Assembly: GCF_945952365.1 (NCBI RefSeq)
Contig: NZ_CAMFHX010000025.1
Location: forward strand, 1 to 38,373
Length of the DNA: 38,373 bases
DNA from: an uncultured Cetobacterium sp.
Lineage (GTDB): Bacteria; Fusobacteriota; Fusobacteriia; Fusobacteriales; Fusobacteriaceae
Direction of reading: 5' to 3'
Position numbers and translations under genes: made by a program. The notes under the pieces are model-generated. The model made no database searches, was not told the DNA's origin, and saw nothing but the letters and a program-made list of their open reading frames with translations. Positions within the stretch are counted from its first letter, which is position 1, and each line of letters starts with the position of its first letter. Below, in pieces: positions 1 through 7,311 of this stretch.

Positions 1-51
1 ACCTGCCTTACAAGCAGGGGGTCACTGGTTCAAGTCCAGTTGTTTCCACCA
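1..51 (+). tRNA. tRNA-Val (UAC), 3' part
   Basis: Only the 3' part lies in the window. The anticodon arm CCTGC/GCAGG closes a seven-base loop CTTACAA with anticodon TAC (Val). It is followed by a TTCAAGT T-loop with ACTGG/CCAGT stem and an encoded CCA end. The D-arm and 5' acceptor strand are outside the window. It is the first visible member of a + strand tRNA cluster. Confidence 0.9.
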
Positions 52-61
52 TATAATTAAT

Positions 62-138
62 GGGGGTGTAGCTCAGTTGGTTAGAGCGCATGCCTGTCAC
101 GCATGAGGTCGCGAGTTCGACCCTCGTCACTCCCGCCA
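62..138 (+). tRNA. tRNA-Asp (GUC)
   Basis: A full cloverleaf. The acceptor GGGGGTG pairs with CACTCCC (one G-U), the anticodon stem CATGC/GCATG holds loop CTGTCAC with anticodon GTC, and the CCA end is encoded. It lies 10 bases after tRNA-Val. Confidence 0.96.
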
Positions 139-160
139 TTAATTTTTTAAATTGAATAAA

Positions 161-236
<76 letters not shown>

Positions 237-238
237 CT

Positions 239-321
239 GCGAGGGTGGCGGAATTGGCAGACGCACCAGACTTAGGATCTGGCGTTTCGACGTGAGGGTT
301 CAAGTCCCTCCTCTCGCACCA
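239..321 (+). tRNA. tRNA-Leu (UAG)
   Basis: A class II tRNA with a long variable arm after the anticodon stem CCAGA/TCTGG. The loop CTTAGGA gives anticodon TAG (Leu). The acceptor GCGAGGG pairs with CTCTCGC and CCA is encoded. It is only two bases from tRNA-Thr, so the two are surely processed from one transcript. Confidence 0.96.
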
Positions 322-338
322 TTTATAAGACATTTAAC

Positions 339-366
339 AGTAGACTTCAAAGAAGTCTACTTTTTT
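339..366 (+). terminator. Intrinsic terminator of the tRNA cluster
   Basis: A 10-bp perfect stem AGTAGACTTC/GAAGTCTACT with an AAA loop, followed by a run of T. It ends the Val-Asp-Thr-Leu transcript. Confidence 0.92.
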
Positions 367-386
367 ATTACCCAAATGTTAATTGC

Positions 387-415
387 TTGAAAACTCTATA
401 TCTCTATGGTACAAT
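387..415 (+). promoter_or_regulatory. Sigma70-type promoter for the maf-mreB run
   Basis: TTGAAA (387-392), a 17-base spacer, and TACAAT (410-415). It lies between the tRNA terminator and the first gene of the + strand run, so it probably drives the membrane protein, maf, mreB and onward. Confidence 0.8.
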
Positions 416-449
416 ATTATGAAAAAAGTTTAATAAAAAAGGTGCATGA

Positions 450-1208
450 ATGAAAAATATAAAGATGTTATTTAGTTTTAAAGTTATATACATTGTTTCA
501 TTGATTTACTTTTTTTTAGGTTATTTTTATCCGAATTTTTTACAAATAAATAATGTTTATTCATACATAACAGAGTATTTGGGGATGTATGAAAAAATGT
601 TGTGGATTTTTCTGATAGGATATGGATTCTTGTTATTTATGAAAAACCCTAATAAAAGAGTAGTTTTAAAAGTAAGGCTGATTTTTATGGTGATTTTAGG
701 GGCAGCAACAGGATATCTTTATTTGATAAATAGCTTAAAGGAATTGGGTGAAATATCGGTTGAAAGGGTTCAAGAACATGTTATTCAAATGGGGCTTTTA
801 AATATAAATCTAGGATATATTGAGTTATATACATTCTTAAAAATATTTCCATATGTAAGGATTGATATTTTTATAGGTTGCTTAATTTTTATAATTTTCA
901 TATCTGTTATTATAATTTGTGGAAAGATGATAAGAAAAACAATTTTATCTGTAATTAATCTTTTTAAAAGGCATATAGCTAAAAAGAAAGAGGAAAAGAG
1001 ATTAAAAGAAGAAAGTATTAGACTCGAAAAACAAGCTAAGTTAGAAAAAGATATATACGACGAGATATGTAATATTCAAAAAATATATCAAGAAAAAGAT
1101 AGTTTAGAAGTGATAGAAAGGGAAGAAAGTGATGATATTAGCGTCAAAATCTCCGAGACGGAAAGAGATATTACAGCAACTGGGATTTCAGTTGAAGATA
1201 CAAACTAA
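450..1208 (+). CDS. Membrane protein of unknown function, four predicted TM segments
   Basis: I do not recognise this 252-residue protein. Hydrophobic stretches near residues 10-28, 50-65, 75-93 and 137-157 suggest four membrane helices. The C-terminal third (about 170-252) is a highly charged Lys/Glu-rich segment with coiled-coil character, presumably cytoplasmic. The start ATG follows GGTG at 441-444, and the gene is the first after the promoter at 387-415. Its 3' end overlaps maf by 77 bases in another frame, which is unusually long. The last ~25 residues may therefore be a read-on tail left by a lost stop or a frameshift rather than conserved sequence. Placement ahead of maf and mreB hints at an envelope or division role, but that is inference only. 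Confidence 0.75.
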   Translation: MKNIKMLFSFKVIYIVSLIYFFLGYFYPNFLQINNVYSYITEYLGMYEKMLWIFLIGYGFLLFMKNPNKRVVLKVRLIFMVILGAATGYLYLINSLKELGEISVERVQEHVIQMGLLNINLGYIELYTFLKIFPYVRIDIFIGCLIFIIFISVIIICGKMIRKTILSVINLFKRHIAKKKEEKRLKEESIRLEKQAKLEKDIYDEICNIQKIYQEKDSLEVIEREESDDISVKISETERDITATGISVEDTN

Positions 1209-1710
1209 GGATATAGAAGAAGTTAGTGATAAAGAGAGTGTTATAGATCAAATAAAAGATATTTCAAGAAAAAAAGTTATAGCTGTAGCAGAAGAGAATG
1301 TAGATGAATATGTTGTTGGTGCAGATACAGTTGTAGAGATAGATGGAATAGTTTTGGGAAAGCCTCAAAATGAAAATGATGCCGAAAAGATGTTGAAGTT
1401 ACTTTCAGGAAGAGAGCATAGAGTTATTACAGCATACTCAATTATAAATTTAGAAAAAAATATAGATATAACTCACTCTGTAGAGAGTAGAGTATATTTT
1501 AAAAATATAACTGAAGAAGAGATAAAATGGTATATAAATAGTAGAGAACCGATGGATAAAGCTGGATCTTATGGGATTCAAGGATTAGGGTCTATTTTTG
1601 TAGATAAGATAGATGGAGATTTCTTTGCAATTATGGGGTTTCCAATAAATCATTTTATAAAAACTTTAAACAATTTAGGAATAACAATAGAAAGTTTAAA
1701 TAAAATATAA
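1132..1710 (+). CDS. maf: Maf-family nucleotide pyrophosphatase
   Basis: Maf proteins hydrolyse non-canonical or modified NTPs (dTTP, UTP, m7GTP, depending on subclass) and have been linked to cell division. The N-terminus carries the signature MILASKSPRR. GADTVV and GKPQN match the conserved core motifs, and an AGSYGIQG-type stretch lies near residue 145. The length (about 192 residues) is normal. I chose ATG at 1132 rather than the GTG just before it at 1129, because Maf proteins usually begin M-I/L-L-A-S and GGGAAG lies just upstream. The start lies inside the preceding gene. mreB follows 20 bases downstream; a maf-mre arrangement is known in other bacteria. Confidence 0.93.
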   Translation: MILASKSPRRKEILQQLGFQLKIQTKDIEEVSDKESVIDQIKDISRKKVIAVAEENVDEYVVGADTVVEIDGIVLGKPQNENDAEKMLKLLSGREHRVITAYSIINLEKNIDITHSVESRVYFKNITEEEIKWYINSREPMDKAGSYGIQGLGSIFVDKIDGDFFAIMGFPINHFIKTLNNLGITIESLNKI

Positions 1711-1730
1711 ATTAATTTAAGGAGAGTTAT

Positions 1731-2777
1731 ATGAAAAAAATATTTGGAAAAGTTTTGGGAATATTTTCAGATGATTTAGGAATAGATTTAGGGACTTCAA
1801 ACACTTTGATATGTGTAAAGAATAAAGGGATTATAATGAATGCTCCATCAGTTGTAGCTATAAATACTAAAACAAAAGAGATTTTTGAAGTTGGAGATAA
1901 AGCTAAACAGATGATAGGAAGAACTCCACATACAGTTGAAGCTATAAGACCATTAAAAAATGGAGTAATTGCAGATTATGAGATAACAGAAAAGATGCTA
2001 AGAGAGTTCTATAAAATTGTAAATAGAGGAAAAAGTTTATCGAGCCCAAGAGTTATTATTTGTGTACCAGCAGGAGTAACACAAGTTGAAAAAAGAGCTG
2101 TTATGGATGTTACAAGAGAAGCTGGAGCAAGAGAGGCTTACTTAATAGAGGAGCCAATGGCAGCAGCTATAGGAATTGGATTAAATATATTTGAGCCAGA
2201 AGGAAATATGGTTGTAGATATCGGTGGTGGAACGACAGAGATTGGAGTTATATCATTAGGTGGAATTGTAAAAACATCATCTTTAAAGATAGCTGGAGAT
2301 AAATTTGATACTTTAATAATAGATTACATCAGACAGAAACATAATCTATTTATAGGAGAGAAAACAGCTGAGGAGATAAAGATAGCTGTTGGAGCTGTAA
2401 CTGATTTAGAAGAGGATATCTTTATAGAGATAAGTGGAAGAAATGCATTAAGTGGACTACCAAAAAATGTAAAGGTTTATTCGTCAGAGATAGCTGAGGC
2501 ATTAGAAGAGGCAATTGTTTTAGTTATAGAGGAGATTAAAGGAATATTAGAAAAAACTCCACCAGAGTTATCTTCAGATATAAAGAGAAAAGGGATTTAC
2601 TTAGCTGGAGGAGGAGCACTTTTAAGAGGTGTTGATAAAAGAATAGCAGAAAGTTTAAGTTTAGAGGTGACAGTAGCAGAAGATCCTTTAAATGCAGTTG
2701 TAAATGGTATCCAACAACTTTTAAAAGAGTTTGATAAGTATAAAAGAGTTTTAATTTCACCAGAAAGTGATTATTAA
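1731..2777 (+). CDS. mreB: Rod-shape-determining protein MreB
   Basis: A bacterial actin homologue that polymerises along the membrane and directs lateral wall synthesis. The 348 residues show the actin-fold nucleotide motifs: phosphate-1 DLGTSNTL near residue 18, phosphate-2 VVDIGGGTTEIGV near 162, and the adenosine motif LAGGGALLRGV near 290. The start follows AAGGAG with good spacing. The usual partners mreC and mreD do not follow; instead a secreted protein of unknown function comes 12 bases later. Mbl-type paralogues look alike, so mreB versus mbl cannot be decided from this alone. Confidence 0.95.
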   Translation: MKKIFGKVLGIFSDDLGIDLGTSNTLICVKNKGIIMNAPSVVAINTKTKEIFEVGDKAKQMIGRTPHTVEAIRPLKNGVIADYEITEKMLREFYKIVNRGKSLSSPRVIICVPAGVTQVEKRAVMDVTREAGAREAYLIEEPMAAAIGIGLNIFEPEGNMVVDIGGGTTEIGVISLGGIVKTSSLKIAGDKFDTLIIDYIRQKHNLFIGEKTAEEIKIAVGAVTDLEEDIFIEISGRNALSGLPKNVKVYSSEIAEALEEAIVLVIEEIKGILEKTPPELSSDIKRKGIYLAGGGALLRGVDKRIAESLSLEVTVAEDPLNAVVNGIQQLLKEFDKYKRVLISPESDY

Positions 2778-2789
2778 AAAGAGGGGCTT

Positions 2790-4298
2790 ATGAAAAAAGT
2801 CGTACTATTACTTTTATTGATAACTTCAATATTGAGAGCGGACTATCTCATCACCAATGGTGAGATAGCTCTTTTTTATGATGGACAAAATAATATTTTA
2901 AAAAATATTAAAAGTAAAAATGAAAATGAAAGAGATATCCTATCAAATTTACAACTTTTGTTAATAAAAGATTATAAAGTTTATAGAGCTAGAAATTATT
3001 ATACAGAGACAAAGTTTATAAATGGTAAAAATATTTTTTATATGAAATATTTTTTAGATAATCAAGAGATTGAAACGTATGTTGTTTTATCTAATAAAAA
3101 TAAAGAAAAGTTATATATTTATACAAATTTAGATAAAGTGAATTGGAAAACACCTTATAAGCTGGTTTATAAATTTTCACCATTAATAAAAGATATGAAT
3201 ATTGAAAATAAAGAAAACTATTATAAGTATGGAGCTTTAAATATATCTAAGGATAATAATTCAGAGTTATTAGTTGCAACAGAAAGAAATTTTGAAAATT
3301 TTAAAGTGAAAATACTTCAAACAACACTATTTAAAGAGCTAGATGAAAGAGTTTACTTACTTAAAAATATTTCTAATGATAAAAAATATGATCTTTTAGA
3401 AATAAATTTTTCTAAAGAAAATCCTAAATTTTCTTATCAGAATTTTAATGAAATTTTAAGTGAAGAGATACAGTTTTGGAAAAAATTTGAAGAGAGATAT
3501 TACTTCTTAAGAAGAAATGTAATTAATCAGATAAAAAACTTTTATCTAATTTCATCGAGTAATTATGCTCAAAATAGCTTGATTATGAACATGAGTAGAG
3601 TAGAGTATATAAGACAATTGAAAGTCCTGTATTTAAATGTTATATTAGATAGAAATGCAGTGATTCCTAAATTTAATTTTAATAAATATGATTATATTCA
3701 AAATGTTTATTCGTATTATTATAATTTAAAATTATTAAGTATAAAAGGAAAAGAGCTTGATAAGAAAGTTATACTTGATAATATAGAGAAAATTCGTAAA
3801 GATATTGAGGAGTCATATAGAAGCATTTTAAATAAAGAGGGCGAATGGCTAGATAATAGTATTTTATTCTATGAATTTTTATCAGAATTAGAAAAATTAA
3901 ATTTGATTCAATTAATCTATAAAGATTCTTTTTTGATAAAAGAGGAGATAGTTTTAAAAGTAAGAAACGAAATTTTAAACAACGATGGAAATATAAAAAA
4001 ATATGATTATATAAAATATTTAAATATTTTAGAAAAAGTTGACAAAGAAAGAAATATTAGTTATTTATTGAAAAAAACTGATAACTCTTTTGAGGTTCTA
4101 CAAAATGATGAGAAAATCAATAAAATTGCAAGCTTAGAGTTAGCACTATTACTTTATAAAAACGGTTATTTAGTGGAAAGTGATAAGTTGTTTTATAAAG
4201 TGGATTATTTCATTAATTTTAAAGAAGATTATAATCAATTGCAACTAGATGAGATATTTTTATATTTAGAAAATATTCATTATAGGGGATTAATATGA
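2790..4298 (+). CDS. Secreted protein of unknown function, possibly a divergent GH15-like fold
   Basis: This 502-residue protein begins with a signal peptide (MKK, a hydrophobic run, probable cleavage near Ala17), so it is exported. I do not recognise a named family. The N-terminal ~230 residues look beta-rich, and the opening pattern ITNGEIALFYDGQNNILKNI resembles the start of the N-terminal beta-domain of GH15-type glucoamylases. From about residue 225 (EIQFWKKFEERY) it is helical, as an (alpha/alpha)6 barrel would be. I cannot point to the catalytic Glu pair, so an enzymatic role is not claimed. Its ATG lies 12 bases after mreB, and its stop overlaps the scpB start (ATGA). A terminator-like hairpin lies within codons ~18-30. 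Confidence 0.75.
   Translation: MKKVVLLLLLITSILRADYLITNGEIALFYDGQNNILKNIKSKNENERDILSNLQLLLIKDYKVYRARNYYTETKFINGKNIFYMKYFLDNQEIETYVVLSNKNKEKLYIYTNLDKVNWKTPYKLVYKFSPLIKDMNIENKENYYKYGALNISKDNNSELLVATERNFENFKVKILQTTLFKELDERVYLLKNISNDKKYDLLEINFSKENPKFSYQNFNEILSEEIQFWKKFEERYYFLRRNVINQIKNFYLISSSNYAQNSLIMNMSRVEYIRQLKVLYLNVILDRNAVIPKFNFNKYDYIQNVYSYYYNLKLLSIKGKELDKKVILDNIEKIRKDIEESYRSILNKEGEWLDNSILFYEFLSELEKLNLIQLIYKDSFLIKEEIVLKVRNEILNNDGNIKKYDYIKYLNILEKVDKERNISYLLKKTDNSFEVLQNDEKINKIASLELALLLYKNGYLVESDKLFYKVDYFINFKEDYNQLQLDEIFLYLENIHYRGLI
2843..2877 (+). terminator. Terminator-like hairpin inside the 5' end of the gene after mreB
   Basis: CTATCTCA (2843-2850) pairs with TGAGATAG (2861-2868), with CC/GG adding pairs inside the loop. 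CTC and six T follow (2872-2877). It has the form of an intrinsic terminator but lies in coding sequence about 65 bases past the mreB stop. It could trim transcription after mreB when the next gene is poorly translated. Confidence 0.45.
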
Positions 4299-4846
4299 TA
4301 GGTAACAGTAGCATTGGCATAAAAGAACAAATCGAATCGATACTTTTATTAGGTGGAGAAGAGATAAAAATAAGAGATTTGAGTAAATTTTTCTCTATTT
4401 CAGTAGAGAAAGTTTTAGAAATATTAGAAGTACTAAAAATCGAGCGTTTTAATACAGGAATAAATTTAGAGATAGATCAAGAGGTCGTTTATCTAATAAC
4501 AAATCCTAGATGTGGAGAGATGGTTAATTTATATTTTAAACAAGATGTAAAACCTAAAAAACTTTCAAACGCAGCACTAGAAACGTTATCTATAATTGCT
4601 TATCGTCAACCCGTAACAAAAAGTGAGATTGAAGCGGTAAGAGGAGTATCAACAGATAGAGTTATTCAAACATTAGAAGAAAGAAAATTTGTAAGAGTAT
4701 GTGGAAAAAAAGAGGCGATAGGGAAACCAAATTTATATAAAGTAACTGATAAGTTTTTAAGTTACTTAGGAATCTCAACAGTGGAAGAACTACCACAATA
4801 TGAAATAATGAAGGAGAGATTAAATGGAACCGATGAGAATAAATAA
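4295..4846 (+). CDS. scpB: Segregation and condensation protein B
   Basis: ScpB is the winged-helix kleisin partner of ScpA and SMC in chromosome condensation. The 183 residues show the family core LSNAALETLSIIAYRQPVTK followed by EIEAVRGVSTDRVIQTLEER and the C-terminal winged-helix segment GKPNLYKVTDKFLSYLGI. The length is typical. The start overlaps the upstream stop by four bases, suggesting translational coupling. scpA and smc are not in the window. The 3' end overlaps the pseudouridine synthase by 23 bases, a common scpB-rluB arrangement. Confidence 0.95.
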   Translation: MIGNSSIGIKEQIESILLLGGEEIKIRDLSKFFSISVEKVLEILEVLKIERFNTGINLEIDQEVVYLITNPRCGEMVNLYFKQDVKPKKLSNAALETLSIIAYRQPVTKSEIEAVRGVSTDRVIQTLEERKFVRVCGKKEAIGKPNLYKVTDKFLSYLGISTVEELPQYEIMKERLNGTDENK

Positions 4847-5537
4847 GTATCTAGCTCAAAATGGATACGCGTCAAGAAGAGATATAGACAAACTTATTGA
4901 AAATGGAGATATAAAAGTAAATGGAAAGGATACAACACCTGGACAGAAAGTTACTGATGCAGATAAGATATACATAAAAGGAAAACTATTTGAAAAACCA
5001 AAATCTGAAGGTAAAGTTTACTTCCTACTAAATAAACCAAAAGGTGTATTAAGTGCTTCAAAAGATGATAGAGGAAGAAAAACAGTAACAGATTTAATAG
5101 ATTCAAAAGAGAGATTATATCCAATTGGAAGATTAGATGCGGATACAGAGGGTGCTATAATTTTAACTAACGACGGAGATATCTTCAATAAGGTTATTCA
5201 TCCAAAAGGTGAAGTTTACAAGGAATACTTCGCAATTGTAAAGGGTGAGATTAGAGATAAAGACCTTTCAAGATTAGCAAAAGGAATAATTTTAGAGGAT
5301 GGCCCTACTTTACCAGCTAAAACAAAGATATTAAAAAGGGCTGGAGGAAAGAGTGAAGTTATAATTGCGATAAGAGAAGGAAAAAATCGTCAAGTTAGAA
5401 GAATGTTTGATGCAGTTAAGCATGCTGTAATGTACTTAAGAAGAGATGCTATTGGAAAGATAAATCTAGGAGATTTAGAATCAGGAAAATATAGAAAGTT
5501 AACATCACAAGAGATAAAATATTTAAAATCATTATAG
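4824..5537 (+). CDS. rluB: RsuA/RluB-family rRNA pseudouridine synthase
   Basis: Converts a specific uridine in rRNA to pseudouridine. An S4 RNA-binding domain spans residues ~4-50 (MRINKYLAQNGYASRR). The catalytic domain has LLNKPKG near 69-74 and the signature GRLDADTEG with catalytic Asp105. The 237-residue length suits RluB/RsuA of Gram-positive type; which rRNA site it modifies cannot be read from sequence. AAGGAGAG lies about six bases before the ATG at 4824, which favours this start over the in-frame ATG at 4833. Confidence 0.93.
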   Translation: MEPMRINKYLAQNGYASRRDIDKLIENGDIKVNGKDTTPGQKVTDADKIYIKGKLFEKPKSEGKVYFLLNKPKGVLSASKDDRGRKTVTDLIDSKERLYPIGRLDADTEGAIILTNDGDIFNKVIHPKGEVYKEYFAIVKGEIRDKDLSRLAKGIILEDGPTLPAKTKILKRAGGKSEVIIAIREGKNRQVRRMFDAVKHAVMYLRRDAIGKINLGDLESGKYRKLTSQEIKYLKSL

Positions 5538-5556
5538 AAATACAGGAGGAAAATAG

Positions 5557-5847
5557 ATGTCTTTAACAAAAGAAGAGGTTCTTAATGTAGCTAAATTAGC
5601 GAGATTAGAATTTAATGAAGAGGAGATTGTAAGATTCCAAGCAGACCTAAATAACATTTTAGATTATATAGATGTTTTAGGAGAGATAAATACTGATGAT
5701 GTACAACCATTAGTGCAAGTTCATGAAACTGGAGTGAAATTGAGAGAGGATGTTGTAAAAGAATCTTTAACATCACAAGAGGCTATGAAAAATGCACCTG
5801 CTTCAGAAGATGGAGCACTAATAGTACCAAAGGTAGTTGGAGAATAA
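5557..5847 (+). CDS. gatC: Asp/Glu-tRNA amidotransferase subunit C
   Basis: GatC is the small scaffold subunit that links GatA and GatB in the amidotransferase making Gln-tRNAGln and/or Asn-tRNAAsn from misacylated tRNA. The 96 residues match the family: VLNVAKLARLEFNEEE near the start, and LREDVV before the C-terminal PKVVGE. It has a strong AGGAGG site. It is followed by gatA after 18 bases, the classic gatCAB order, and a complete heterotrimer is encoded here. Its presence suggests the organism makes Gln-tRNA and/or Asn-tRNA indirectly. Confidence 0.96.
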   Translation: MSLTKEEVLNVAKLARLEFNEEEIVRFQADLNNILDYIDVLGEINTDDVQPLVQVHETGVKLREDVVKESLTSQEAMKNAPASEDGALIVPKVVGE

Positions 5848-5865
5848 TATAAGGAGGATTTTTCT

Positions 5866-7311
5866 GTGAAAAAAATATATGAGTTAACAGCTTTTGAAAT
5901 AAAAGAAAAAATATTAAATAGAGAGCTAACATCTGAAGAGGTTGTTACAGCTATTTTTGATAGAATAGAAGAAACTGATAAAGAGATTGGAAGTTTTGTA
6001 TCTTTAAGAAAAGAGAAAGCTTTAGAAGAAGCTAGAGAAGTTGATAGAAAAATACAAAATGGTGAAAAAGTAGGAAGTTTAGCTGGAGTTCCAGTAGCTA
6101 TAAAAGATAATATGGTTTCTATAGGAGAGCCATCTCAATCAGCATCAAAAATTTTAGAAGGATATGAAGGTATCTATGATGCTACAGTTGTAAAAAAATT
6201 AAAAGATGCAGATGCTATAATAATTGGAAAAACAAATATGGATGAGTTTGCAATGGGATCGACTACTACTACATCAACATATGAAAGAACTACAAAAAAT
6301 CCATGGGATTTAGAAAGAGTTCCAGGAGGAAGTAGCGGGGGAGGAGCAACTTCAGTTGCTGCAAATCAATGTTTTATCTCTTTAGGTTCTGATACGGGTG
6401 GAAGTATTAGACAACCAGCAGCATTTTGTGGAGTAGTTGGATTAAAACCAACATACGGAAGAATTTCAAGATATGGTCTTATGGCCTTTGCATCATCATT
6501 AGATCAAATTGGACCATTTGCAAAAACAGTAAAAGATGTAGCTTTAAGTTTAAATGTACTTTCTGGAGCAGATGATTATGATTCTACAGTTGAAGATATT
6601 GAGGTTCCAAATTATCTAGATTATTTAACTGGAGATATTAAAGGAATGAAGATTGGAGTTCCGAAAGAATACTTTATAGAGGGACTAAATCCAGGAGTAA
6701 AAAAGGTTGTAGACGAAGCTTTAGAAACATTTAAATCACTAGGTGCAGAGATTGTAGAGATATCATTACCTCATACAAAATATGCAGCACCAACATACTA
6801 TGTATTAGCACCAGCAGAAGCAAGTTCTAACTTAGCAAGATTTGATGGAATAAGATATGGTCATAGAACAACAGAAGCAACTAATATAGATGAGTTATAC
6901 ATTAAATCAAGAAGTGAAGGATTTGGAGACGAAGTTAAGAGAAGAATAATGGTAGGAACTTATGTTCTAAGTGCTGGATTCTTTGATGCATACTTTAAGA
7001 AAGCTCAAAAAGTTAGAAGATTAATTAAGAATGATTTTGATAAGGCTTTTGAACAAGTGGATATTATATTTACACCAGTAACGCCAGGACCTGCTTTTAG
7101 ATTAGACGCTAAAAAATCACCAGTAGAGTTATACTTAGAGGATATCTTTACAATACCAGCAAACTTAGCAGGAATTCCAGGAATCTCAATTCCAGCAGGA
7201 ATGACTGAAGGATTGCCAGTTGGAATCCAACTATTAGGAAAAGCATTTGGAGAAAAAGATATCTTAAAAGCAGGAGATGCTTTTGAAAAAGCGATAAAGG
7301 AGAGAGTGTAA
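5866..7311 (+). CDS. gatA: Asp/Glu-tRNA amidotransferase subunit A
   Basis: The amidase subunit, which releases ammonia from glutamine for transfer to the tRNA-bound acid. The amidase-signature Ser-cisSer-Lys triad is visible as Lys80 (AIKDN), Ser156 (PGGSSGG) and Ser180 (GSDTGGS). The 481-residue length is normal. It starts with GTG after AAGGAGG. Its stop TAA shares its last base with the gatB ATG, indicating tight coupling. Confidence 0.97.
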   Translation: MKKIYELTAFEIKEKILNRELTSEEVVTAIFDRIEETDKEIGSFVSLRKEKALEEAREVDRKIQNGEKVGSLAGVPVAIKDNMVSIGEPSQSASKILEGYEGIYDATVVKKLKDADAIIIGKTNMDEFAMGSTTTTSTYERTTKNPWDLERVPGGSSGGGATSVAANQCFISLGSDTGGSIRQPAAFCGVVGLKPTYGRISRYGLMAFASSLDQIGPFAKTVKDVALSLNVLSGADDYDSTVEDIEVPNYLDYLTGDIKGMKIGVPKEYFIEGLNPGVKKVVDEALETFKSLGAEIVEISLPHTKYAAPTYYVLAPAEASSNLARFDGIRYGHRTTEATNIDELYIKSRSEGFGDEVKRRIMVGTYVLSAGFFDAYFKKAQKVRRLIKNDFDKAFEQVDIIFTPVTPGPAFRLDAKKSPVELYLEDIFTIPANLAGIPGISIPAGMTEGLPVGIQLLGKAFGEKDILKAGDAFEKAIKERV

